This document shows, piece after piece, positions 14,813 to 22,471 of a stretch of DNA of 64,000 bases. Both the position numbers and the translations under genes were made by a program. Positions within the stretch are counted from its first letter, which is position 1, and every line of letters starts with the position of its first letter. The stretch comes from JAZUCL01 sp045639125 (GTDB lineage Bacteria; Bacillota; Clostridia; Oscillospirales; QAMX01). Below the pieces are notes generated by a model, which saw only the letters and a program-made list of their open reading frames with translations, did not search any database and was not told where the DNA came from. The DNA is taken from NCBI GenBank assembly GCA_045639125.1, contig JAZUCL010000011.1:1-64000 (forward strand). Reading direction: 5' to 3'.

Positions 14813-16050
14813 TACATGTTGTTGATGCAAAAATGGGCGCGGGAAAAAGTTCAGCTTTAATTAAGCTCATAAACAGTTCAAAGAGTGATGTTAGGTTTAT
14901 TTATGTAACTCCATATCTTAAAGAGGTGGAGAGAATAATCGAGAAATGCCCTTCTAAGAATTTTAAGCAACCATTTATTAATGAGGAGTTTAAATATAGC
15001 AAACTTAGAGGCTTGAAAATATTATTGGGGCAGCAACAAAATGTTGTTACTACCCACGCCCTGTTTCACTATTTTGATGATGAAATTATTGATTTGGTTT
15101 ATAACGGCAATTACACCTTGATACTTGACGAGGTTGTAGATGTAATTGTTCCTTATTTAAAAGAGAATTCAAAATCGAAAAAGCAAGGTATCACTCGGTC
15201 TGATTTAGATGACTTACTTAAATGTCATGCGCAAGCAAATGAGAAAACTGGATTTGTTGAATGGACGGATGATTCTTATGATGGAAATCAAAATGAATAT
15301 AAGATACTTTGTGATTTAAACAGTTTGGCGTTGTATGGGAGTGAAAAATATCCCTTATGGCTCTTCCCTATTAGAATTTTTAAAGCCTTTCGTGAGAGCT
15401 ATGTTTTAACATATATGTTTAACGCTCAACCTCAGAGATATTATTACGATATGTACAAAATTAAATATGATTATAAAGGCGTTGAGTTTATTGATGGCGA
15501 CTACTATATAACCGATAATGTAAATAGTGTACTAAATATTGACTATCGCAAACTGATACATATATGCGAAAAAGAAAAACTTAATCGTATTGGCGGTAAA
15601 CAAACCGACTTGTCAAAAAGTTGGTATACGAGAAACAAAAACAATCCATTAATGACACAATTGAAAAACAACACTATTAATTTCTTTAAGAATATTTGTG
15701 GTTGCAAATCGTCTACTTGTATTTGGACAACCTTTAAATCACAAAGACAAAACATTCAGGGCAAAGGATATACCAAAGGTTTTCTTTCTTGTAACATGAG
15801 GGCTACTAACGAGTATAGAGACAGGAACTGTGTTGCCTATTTAATGAATAGGTATATGAATCCTATCGTCAAGAATTTTTTCTTACAACATAACGTTACT
15901 GTTGATGAAGACGGTTACGCTCTTTCTGAGATGCTTCAGTTTATTTGGCGTTCAGCAATTCGTAATGGCGAAGAAATTTGGGTTTATATACCAAGTGTTA
16001 GAATGAGGAATCTTCTAAAACAATGGATTGAAGAAAATTCACCAAAATAA
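14809..16050 (+). CDS. SF2 helicase-like ATPase (replication module)
   Basis: About 413 residues. Walker A is AKMGAGKSSALIKL near the N-terminus and Walker B is LILDEVVDVI (DExx type). TTHALFHYF resembles motif Ia/Ib, and LQFIWRSAIRNGEEIWVYIPS resembles the arginine-finger motif VI. Together these suggest a phage superfamily 2 helicase or origin-binding helicase. An ATG start at 14833 would cut off the beta strand before the P-loop (LIHVVDAK), so I place the start at the CTG at 14809 or the ATA at 14812, behind AGGGGTG. Either overlaps the stop of the preceding gene. Confidence 0.65.
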   Translation: MIHVVDAKMGAGKSSALIKLINSSKSDVRFIYVTPYLKEVERIIEKCPSKNFKQPFINEEFKYSKLRGLKILLGQQQNVVTTHALFHYFDDEIIDLVYNGNYTLILDEVVDVIVPYLKENSKSKKQGITRSDLDDLLKCHAQANEKTGFVEWTDDSYDGNQNEYKILCDLNSLALYGSEKYPLWLFPIRIFKAFRESYVLTYMFNAQPQRYYYDMYKIKYDYKGVEFIDGDYYITDNVNSVLNIDYRKLIHICEKEKLNRIGGKQTDLSKSWYTRNKNNPLMTQLKNNTINFFKNICGCKSSTCIWTTFKSQRQNIQGKGYTKGFLSCNMRATNEYRDRNCVAYLMNRYMNPIVKNFFLQHNVTVDEDGYALSEMLQFIWRSAIRNGEEIWVYIPSVRMRNLLKQWIEENSPK

Positions 16051-16147
16051 TAAAAACAAACGGAAAATAATATATCAGAGCCACCCACTTTACCATATAA
16101 CACAAAATAAATACAAAAAAACAAAAGGAGAGATTTTAACGACAATA

Positions 16148-16333
16148 ATGAAAATAAAAAATGAAACAAAACTTACATATCCGGATTACAAGAGAATCCG
16201 AGAACTATCACATCGTATAGATTGTACTGTTACTCAAGCAGATTTTGATACGAGCCATCCTAATCCCAATAGGATTAATTATACTGCAAGTGACGTAAAT
16301 AGATATTTGAAATATACAGGAGGTAGACTTTAA
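16148..16333 (+). CDS. 61-residue hypothetical protein
   Basis: From the ATG: MKIKNETKLTYPDYKRIRELSHRIDCTVTQADFDTSHPNPNRINYTASDVNRYLKYTGGRL. The AAAGGAGAG ribosome site lies unusually far upstream (~15 bases). An in-frame ACG at 16139 has ideal spacing, so the true start may be non-standard. The stop overlaps the next start codon (TAATG), so the two genes are coupled. Confidence 0.55.
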   Translation: MKIKNETKLTYPDYKRIRELSHRIDCTVTQADFDTSHPNPNRINYTASDVNRYLKYTGGRL

Positions 16334-16626
16334 TGGTTTTAAGTATTGAAGAACAGGAAGTTTGTATAAATGCTATGCGAGACGAAAATTTTGCTACAGC
16401 TTATTGTAGTGACCGCACTTGGATAACTAAAATGGATAAACTCGTAGAGAAGTCGCCTAACTTATTCGAGGTTATTGCCGAGACAGATTGTAGCAAGACA
16501 TATAAGTTCCCAAAACGACTTATAAGCATTAGAAGTTCTATTGTCACGAGAGAGTTGACTGAGGAACAAAAGCAACTCGCTGCTGAGAGACTAAGGAATG
16601 CAAGAGAACAAAAACAGAATATTTAG
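16333..16626 (+). CDS. 97-residue hypothetical protein
   Basis: MVLSIEEQEVCINAMRDENFATAYCSDRTWITKMDKLVEKSPNLFEVIAE..., followed by a basic helical tail (ELTEEQKQLAAERLRNAREQKQ). Ribosome site AGGAGGTAGACTTTA. It lies in the replication block. Phage proteins with this build are often found next to replication genes; function unknown. Confidence 0.6.
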   Translation: MVLSIEEQEVCINAMRDENFATAYCSDRTWITKMDKLVEKSPNLFEVIAETDCSKTYKFPKRLISIRSSIVTRELTEEQKQLAAERLRNAREQKQNI

Positions 16627-16763
16627 TTTATTTGATTAATTTTCTTATTGTTTAATGTAGAAATTTAAAACAAATATAATTGGTAATGTAATTTCATACT
16701 TTGATATATTCGTTTTAAATTTTACTGTTAATTAGTGTAAAAATAATGAAAGGATGAATTGAT

Positions 16764-19562
16764 ATAAGTCAGTACGGAATTAAGATAAAAAATATTAGTG
16801 CTGGAATGTTATATGATGTAAACCTTGGTACGAGGGATTATTTTACATATACGGATGCAATGTTGAACAACAGCCTATTTAGCGATTTTTTAAAAAGGAA
16901 CGGTCTAAATGTTTATCGCAAAAAACAAAACCAAGAATTTTCTAAAGATGAAAGCACAAGAGATATTGTGTGTTTAGATTTTGACTTTGGCAGCCGCTCG
17001 TATGACGAAGAGTTTAAGAGGTTAACAAAGTTGCTCGACGGTGATTTAACAAATGAGTCTCGTGAGAGAATTGAAAACGCCATTAAAAAAGTAGAGTCTC
17101 GAAAAGAGCTTTACTCAGAAAAGAAGCGTGGAGAAATAAGAGATTTGTTTTATAATGAGGGCGTTGACATTACTTATAAGACTAAAAACAAAGACGGCTC
17201 GTTAAAAAAACAACAAACTATTCACTACGAGATGTTATTTAGAACCTCAGCCAAAGCAAAACTTGGACAAGTTATATTTATCAATAGTAAACTTTATAAA
17301 AAGGCGTATGATTGGTTGACTATAGGGCTTGGCAACAAAATGCAAAAAGATAATGCAAAGATAGTCGAGATGTCTGCTTATGCCCCACTTACTACGAGTA
17401 CGATTGTGGGGACTATTCATATACCTGTTGAGGATATATTGATTTTAAAAGACCAAGATTCGTTCTTTGAAACCATTGCCGATGTTGTAAGAGCCGAAGA
17501 GTACACAGACAATAACGGCGATAAAAAAAAGAAATGTGTGGTGTCCAGAGAAAAAACTAAAGTCAAAAATACGCTTTGGGATGGTATGGGTTTGATTGAG
17601 TGCGACGACAGATACCTTAATCTACCGGGCTATATAAACGGTATGGCTCTTATGAGGAATCATCTGTTTAAGGTGTGCTGTGTTAAGACCAAGATACAAA
17701 AGTTCTTTAAAGACTGGTGTGCCGAAAATGGATATGATTACGAAACCCATCAAGTGCAAGACATGTTTGGCAATTGGCATTACCTCAAAGATATTAAGAT
17801 GATAACAACCGATAACGCTATCAAATGGAAGAAGTTTATAGACCTTATGGGCGGAACTCCTGAAACCGCTTATGAATATTGGTGTGACAGAATACGTGCT
17901 GACGGGTGCGTGTGGGGCATTGTTAAGACAGACCACGAGAGTAAGTTAGGTAATTATCAGCAATTGAGCTACCAGATGGTTAACACCCTCCCTTGTTCTA
18001 AAGAGGACGTTAAAGCCATCGCTCAAGACAGCATTGATTATGTGGAATTAATCAAGTCTAATAATCGTGAATTCGAGAAGTTTTTGCGCAAATATGCAAA
18101 CGAGGTTAATCATTATGAGATGCTTGCCGACTTATATGCACATAATAATGATTTTGCTGAGTGCAAGTGGTTTAGAGAAGAAAAACGAAAGATTATATCT
18201 AGTTATGTACATAAGCTTCGTAAGGGTAAGATATTTGTTGAGGGGGATAACTTAACTGCCTTTGGAAATCCATATGCACTCCTCCTCTATTCTGTTGGAG
18301 AAGATTGGAAGGATGATCCGACATTCCAGCACGAAAATGATGCTATTCAATGCTACACACCACGATTTAGTAGCAATGAGTATCTGGCAGCGTTTAGAAA
18401 TCCACAAAATGCACCTAATAATATTTGCCATTTACATAATGTGTATAGCAAATATTACGAAAGATACTTTGAATTTAGTGATAATATAATAGCAATTAAC
18501 AGTATAGAAACCGATATACAAAGTCGCGCAAACGGCATGGATTGGGATTCGGATTTCGTTTTAACTACAAATCAAAAAGAAATAGTAAAGGCTGCCAAGT
18601 ATTGCTACGAGAATTACCCTACGGTAGTAAATGACTTAAAAGAAAGTGGTATAACTTATTCAAACACAAAGACAGCTTATGCTAATATGGATAACAAATT
18701 TTCTGGATCTCAAATGGGCATTGGTTGGAGTAGTAATTTAGCTCAACTTGCAATGACATATTATTGGACGGAACTATCAAATGAGATTTCTAACGAGAAT
18801 TTAATTAAAGAGTTATATGACAATTTTATTATCTTAGCAGTTGTCGCGCAGGTCGAAATCGACTCTTCAAAACGCGAATATGAAGTTAATGGAAGAGAAG
18901 AAATTAAACGCATTAGCAAACTTCCTTGTATGTCTCTTACGAAAACCATCGAAGACGATAATGGCAGACCAAAAACCATTAAGTGCGACTTCCCTGAATT
19001 TATGAAGTATACAAGAGAAATCCCATATTTAAAAGATGGAAAAGAGCTTCCGTATGAAACAGTTAATAAAAATAAAAAGAAACTTCGCAATCGTATAAAT
19101 TACGATTTACAATGCCCTATGAATTGGCTTGAAGAGTGGTTGGATAAAATACAAAACATATCCAGTGCAAATTCGCTGCCTACTCAAAATTTCTTTATTA
19201 AGATGAGTGGATACGGTGATCACAAACAAATGTCTAAGATAAGACAGATTATAGAGATATATGATGGTTACATAAAACAATATGCTGTATCGCCTAATAA
19301 AGATGACGATATGTTTTCAACCGCCATAGATATATCAAATGAAATTCTTGATAGGCTGTCGAAGATAAAGATTGGAAATGTGGTGACTATAAATAGACTT
19401 ATTGAAACATCTCTTGGCTTAGAGGTTAATAACAATAGAAGTTTGTTTTATAAAGATGGTCAAAAATACACTCGCAAAATGTTAAATATGCTATATAAAA
19501 TGGATAAAAATAAGTTCTTAAACAATTTTATTTGTGAAAATTGCACAAAATTTGCCGAGTAG
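16764..19562 (+). CDS. probable two-barrel (DPBB) RNA-polymerase-fold phage protein
   Basis: About 932 residues. Near residues 560-600 it reads EYLAAFRNPQNAPNNICHL, later NIIAINSIETDIQSRANG and MDWDSDFVLTT. This parallels the active-site region of multisubunit RNA polymerase beta-prime (NRAPTLH..., then ...HPLVCEAFNADFDGDQM), with Asp593, Asp595 and Asp597 as the predicted metal ligands. Single-chain relatives such as YonO of phage SPbeta have the same DxDxD signature. It would make phage transcripts or primers independently of host polymerase. The start is ATA at 16764, after AAAGGATG, giving MSQYGIKIKN, which I recall as the conserved N-terminus of this family; the first ATG is only at 16806. 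Confidence 0.6.
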   Translation: MSQYGIKIKNISAGMLYDVNLGTRDYFTYTDAMLNNSLFSDFLKRNGLNVYRKKQNQEFSKDESTRDIVCLDFDFGSRSYDEEFKRLTKLLDGDLTNESRERIENAIKKVESRKELYSEKKRGEIRDLFYNEGVDITYKTKNKDGSLKKQQTIHYEMLFRTSAKAKLGQVIFINSKLYKKAYDWLTIGLGNKMQKDNAKIVEMSAYAPLTTSTIVGTIHIPVEDILILKDQDSFFETIADVVRAEEYTDNNGDKKKKCVVSREKTKVKNTLWDGMGLIECDDRYLNLPGYINGMALMRNHLFKVCCVKTKIQKFFKDWCAENGYDYETHQVQDMFGNWHYLKDIKMITTDNAIKWKKFIDLMGGTPETAYEYWCDRIRADGCVWGIVKTDHESKLGNYQQLSYQMVNTLPCSKEDVKAIAQDSIDYVELIKSNNREFEKFLRKYANEVNHYEMLADLYAHNNDFAECKWFREEKRKIISSYVHKLRKGKIFVEGDNLTAFGNPYALLLYSVGEDWKDDPTFQHENDAIQCYTPRFSSNEYLAAFRNPQNAPNNICHLHNVYSKYYERYFEFSDNIIAINSIETDIQSRANGMDWDSDFVLTTNQKEIVKAAKYCYENYPTVVNDLKESGITYSNTKTAYANMDNKFSGSQMGIGWSSNLAQLAMTYYWTELSNEISNENLIKELYDNFIILAVVAQVEIDSSKREYEVNGREEIKRISKLPCMSLTKTIEDDNGRPKTIKCDFPEFMKYTREIPYLKDGKELPYETVNKNKKKLRNRINYDLQCPMNWLEEWLDKIQNISSANSLPTQNFFIKMSGYGDHKQMSKIRQIIEIYDGYIKQYAVSPNKDDDMFSTAIDISNEILDRLSKIKIGNVVTINRLIETSLGLEVNNNRSLFYKDGQKYTRKMLNMLYKMDKNKFLNNFICENCTKFAE

Positions 19563-19620
19563 AATTTGTAAAAACCGCATAAACACAGGGGTTTCGGGCG
19601 ATAAAATTCGTCTGTATAAT

Positions 19621-19661
19621 GGAGAGGGGTAACCAAAAGTTATCCCTCTTTATTTATGAGA
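19621..19661 (+). terminator. intrinsic terminator after the polymerase-like gene
   Basis: GAGAGGGGTAAC, short loop, GTTATCCCTCTTTATTT on the plus strand. Confidence 0.7.
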
Positions 19662-19733
19662 AATTTTTTTTAGAAGCTGTTTCACTCACAAGAAAAGCTT
19701 ACACCCTATTGGGTGAATACATAATAGAAAGAG

Positions 19734-19925
19734 TTGAATTTTTACTTGAAGGAAATCAAAAAGGAAGAAATTGCAAAGCTTGTTAAGGCAGGTATTATTA
19801 AGAATACCAATAAGGGTTTTGTAAGCACAAAAAATCATCAGCCCGTAGGGTTGGTAAAAACTTTGCATGGTCGCCATTATTATATTGAAGATTTTTATGG
19901 TGATATGGCGAAGAAATTAAACTGA
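19734..19925 (+). CDS. 63-residue hypothetical protein
   Basis: KEIKKEEIAKLVKAGIIKNTNKGFVSTKNHQPVGLVKTLHGRHYYIEDFYGDMAKKLN. Small and basic, with a helix-then-strand pattern. The TTG at 19734 directly abuts the purine-rich AGAAAGAG, so the exact start (TTG 19734 or 19746) is unsure. It precedes the metallophosphatase on the same strand. Confidence 0.5.
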   Translation: MNFYLKEIKKEEIAKLVKAGIIKNTNKGFVSTKNHQPVGLVKTLHGRHYYIEDFYGDMAKKLN

Positions 19926-19939
19926 AAGAGGTGTCTCTT

Positions 19940-20911
19940 ATATTTGGTTTAGAAAAAATGCCAAACGAAAATAATTTTGAGTGGAAATTACGTTTGTGCA
20001 AAGCTAAAATAAACAGAGAAATAGATTTAGATTGGCAGGAAATTGTGGATATGCTTGGTTTAGATATTCATCCTGACCATTTACGCAAGACTGCTTATGG
20101 ATTAATTGAGTATGATGAATACATACATGGTTTTGGTGGTGTAGCTACAACTATATTATCTATATCCGATTTGCACGTACCGTTTCAATTGGATTATGCT
20201 CTGCTAAAAGATTATAGGGGCGTAGATATATTGCAGATAAACGGTGATGTTATTGATTGTCAGGCATTATCAAAATTCCCAAAGCAATATCGTATATCAC
20301 CTATTGAAGAAATGATTTTAGGCAGACAGTATCTTATTGACTTGATTGAATATATAAAGCCTAAAAAAGTTGTTTGTAATTATGGTAATCATGATAAGCG
20401 TTTTGCAAATTACATCGCAAAGCATATAGATACTGATTTATTGGAATTATTACCAGATACGTCATTAGAATTGATTTTTATCGAGGGATTTAAACATTAC
20501 GACAAGAAAAGTAAGTCAAAGATATGGTACGAGCCTTTATGTAACGTTTTTACTGATGTAGAAATTGAATATATAGACGACTGGAGAGCGAAAATCGGCA
20601 AAACTTGGTTTGTTCATCCTCTTGCTTATCGTTCTGGGTTCTTAGCAACAGCAGATAAAGCTAAAGATTATTTGCAAGATGTAGACAAAGAATCTTTTGA
20701 TTGTGTCTGCATGGCACATACTCATTCTATTGGTGATTCTGAAAATGGGTATATTAGACTTCTTGAACAAGGGGCTTTTGCCGACGTTAAAAAGATGAAC
20801 TATATGGACGGACGATTAACAAAGCCACAAAAAATGGGATTTGCTATTATTTGTCAAGATGTTGATGGCAATCTCATAAAAGACAAAACTAAAGTTGTTG
20901 TTTTAAGCTAA
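19940..20911 (+). CDS. calcineurin-like metallophosphoesterase
   Basis: About 323 residues. The family motifs are in order: SISDLHVPF (DxH), INGDVIDC (GDxxD), CNYGNHDKRF (GNHD), then WFVHP and CMAHTHSIG (GHxH-type). Two metal ions would be bound for phosphodiester or phosphomonoester hydrolysis. The start is best read as ATA at 19940, six bases after AAAGAGGTG, giving M-FGLEKMPNEN; the GTG at 19931 lies inside the ribosome site. It is probably part of nucleic-acid metabolism. A second, diverged copy of its last residues follows the broken GIY-YIG gene downstream. Confidence 0.8.
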   Translation: MFGLEKMPNENNFEWKLRLCKAKINREIDLDWQEIVDMLGLDIHPDHLRKTAYGLIEYDEYIHGFGGVATTILSISDLHVPFQLDYALLKDYRGVDILQINGDVIDCQALSKFPKQYRISPIEEMILGRQYLIDLIEYIKPKKVVCNYGNHDKRFANYIAKHIDTDLLELLPDTSLELIFIEGFKHYDKKSKSKIWYEPLCNVFTDVEIEYIDDWRAKIGKTWFVHPLAYRSGFLATADKAKDYLQDVDKESFDCVCMAHTHSIGDSENGYIRLLEQGAFADVKKMNYMDGRLTKPQKMGFAIICQDVDGNLIKDKTKVVVLS

Positions 20912-20920
20912 TGACAATAA

Positions 20921-20972
20921 TTGAGAGATAGCACATGTCGTGAGACAGCAGTAAGTCTATCTCTCTTTTTAT
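20921..20972 (+). terminator. intrinsic terminator
   Basis: GAGAGATAG and CTATCTCTC are separated by about 24 bases and followed by TTTTTATTT. Confidence 0.65.
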
Positions 20973-21008
20973 TTATTTTTAGAGAATAAATAAGAGGAGG
21001 GATAAACT

Positions 21009-21257
21009 ATGGTAAAAGAGGAAAATGTTGGAGTATACTGTGTAGAAAATTTAATAAACGGCAAAAAATATATCGGGCAAAGTTGCGATTTAGCAAAAAG
21101 GTTGTCAGAACACAAGAGAAGATTGAATTATAGAGATGTATATGAAAAGAGGTATCTCCAAAGAGCATGGATAAGTATGGAGAAAAATCTTTCTCATTCA
21201 AAGTAAAAGATGGGCATTTAATCGAAGACAAAACAAAAGTTATTACATTGAATTAGT
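21009..21257 (+). pseudogene. frameshifted GIY-YIG endonuclease ending in a copied metallophosphatase tail
   Basis: The frame from 21009 reads GVYCVENLINGKKYIGQSCDLAKRLSEHKRRL...YLQRAW (GIY-YIG domain) but stops at 21206. One base away the expected continuation MDKYGEKSFSFKV is open and runs into DGHLIEDKTKVITLN-stop. That last part copies the end of the metallophosphatase upstream (DGNLIKDKTKVVVLS). I read it as an endonuclease that inserted at or near the 3' end of the phosphatase gene, leaving the old tail behind, and later suffered a single-base frameshift. Confidence 0.65.
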
Positions 21258-21275
21258 TGAAAGAGGAATGAATAA

Positions 21276-21557
21276 ATGAATAAATTTGAATTTATAGAAG
21301 TTATTTCTAACAATAGCGGTTTAACAAAGAGGGATACAACGATATTTCTTGAATCTATTATAAATGTTATTACAGAAACGCTGTCCAAAGGGGGTAACAT
21401 TAACATTTCTGGATTTGGAAAGTTTGAAACTAGGTCTCGCGGTGAAAGAAAGGGCGTTAATCCCAGAACCGGAGAAAGCATAACCATTTTGAAGTGCAAT
21501 ATTCCCTCGTTTAAAGCTGGAGCAAATCTTAAGAAAGCGGTAAATGGCGCTGAATGA
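21276..21557 (+). CDS. HU/IHF-family DNA-bending protein
   Basis: A 93-residue protein with the HU layout: helical N-terminus (MNKFEFIEVISNNSGLTKRDTTIFLESIINVITETL), then NISGFGKFETRSRGERKGVNPRTGESITI, the beta arm with the conserved GFGxFExRxRxxRxGxNPxT signature, and PSFKAGANLKKAV. It probably compacts or bends phage DNA during replication or recombination. The start has GAAAGAGGAATGAATAA upstream. Confidence 0.92.
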   Translation: MNKFEFIEVISNNSGLTKRDTTIFLESIINVITETLSKGGNINISGFGKFETRSRGERKGVNPRTGESITILKCNIPSFKAGANLKKAVNGAE

Positions 21558-21991
21558 TGGATATATGGTATAGTTTTGATATGTGTGCCTTCTCTGATAG
21601 TATAATTCATCAAGCATTTAATGATGAATACAGTTTTATTTCGGTGTTTGCTAAATATGAACAAGCAAGACGCCTAATTAGAGAACTTTTACGTTATGAA
21701 GATTCTGTATTGGATGGAATTGAAATTCAATCTGAAGATTGTAGCGGATATCAAGATGAGTATGTTATAGAAATTTGGACAGAGGACGGATATTTGTATA
21801 TAGGTTGTGAACCCGCCAAGAGAAATGATAAATATAAAACTTTTGAGGGTGATGTCGCCTACGTATTTGGAGATTGTAATTCAAAGATTTTGAAGTCTTG
21901 CAATTACAAGAGGATTTTTGAAGTTTCCATTGCCGAAAATAAAAACTTAAGTGAGAGTTTTAAGAATTTTTGGAAGATGTTCGGAGTATAA
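21554..21991 (+). CDS. 145-residue acidic hypothetical protein
   Basis: MMDIWYSFDMCAFSDSIIHQAFNDEYSFISVF... Mixed alpha/beta, acidic. Its start overlaps the HU stop codon (ATGATGG), implying coupled translation. No recognised family. Confidence 0.6.
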   Translation: MMDIWYSFDMCAFSDSIIHQAFNDEYSFISVFAKYEQARRLIRELLRYEDSVLDGIEIQSEDCSGYQDEYVIEIWTEDGYLYIGCEPAKRNDKYKTFEGDVAYVFGDCNSKILKSCNYKRIFEVSIAENKNLSESFKNFWKMFGV

Positions 21992-21995
21992 GAAA

Positions 21996-22032
21996 CAAAT
22001 TAGAGAGAGCTGATTTATCGGCTCTCTTTTTA
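21996..22032 (+). terminator. intrinsic terminator before the tRNA gene
   Basis: AGAGAGC, ten-base loop, GCTCTCT and TTTTT, four bases upstream of the tRNA 5' end. Confidence 0.7.
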
Positions 22033-22035
22033 TAT

Positions 22036-22110
22036 GGCGGGATAATGCAGTGGTAGCAATTTTGGCTCATAACCAAAAAGTCGCACGTTCAAATCGTGCT
22101 CCCGCAACCA
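22036..22110 (+). tRNA. tRNA with anticodon CAT, initiator-like
   Basis: 75 bases with encoded CCA. T stem GCACG/CGTGC with loop TTCAAAT; anticodon stem TTTGG/CCAAA with loop CTCATAA (anticodon 22068-22070); D arm TGC/GCA; acceptor stem with a G1-A72 mismatch and the 3' end TCCCGCAACCA. The mismatch at 1:72 with A72, the GGCTCATAACC anticodon arm and the CGCAACCA end resemble bacterial initiator tRNA-fMet. However, only two of the three initiator G:C pairs are present in the anticodon stem (the third is U:A), and position 11:24 is U:A as in elongators. Elongator Met or lysidine-modified Ile2 remain possible. Confidence 0.88.
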
Positions 22111-22471
22111 AAGGTGAACTCTACCTACAGTTCTATGGAGATAGTCTGAATCGCACCAGCGATAGGATGAAATGAGTGAGACAGTTTGTAATATCAGAAG
22201 ACAGACAGAGCGTTACAAATGATGCCTTGAGACGAATAGGGCTTGAAGAATGAGTCGGTCTGTGAGTATAGTTTGCTTTTGAAGTTTAAGTGGATTATAC
22301 AATAACGGTGGCGATAACAGGACGTTATGGGAGTTACTGTGGTTAAACGCAAAACTTCATCCATTTATTTGGAGAATAGTATTATAGAGGTCAGTCAGTT
22401 AGACTGGTAAGGGGAATTACAGGTGCTTCCTATCCCCACCTCCAATTTTTAATGATTGGAGGAGATTAAAT
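22111..22471 (+). ncRNA. structured leader RNA upstream of the homing endonuclease
   Basis: 361 bases without a gene that fold densely by eye: TTTGTAA/TTACAAA (around 22190 and 22215), GACAGAC with GTCTGT (22205 and 22256), CAGTC/GACTG (22393), GGGG...CCCC (22411 and 22434) and, last, CCTCCAAT (22439-22446) with ATTGGAGG (22455-22462), which hides the Shine-Dalgarno of the next gene. A short motif GGAGATAGTCTG resembles the P7 3' strand of group I introns, but no matching partner or core was found, so I do not call it an intron. Confidence 0.45.

Noticed and set aside
22036..22471. tRNA interrupted by a group I intron
   Set aside because: The tRNA is complete with encoded CCA; only one weak P7-like string was found downstream and no core.
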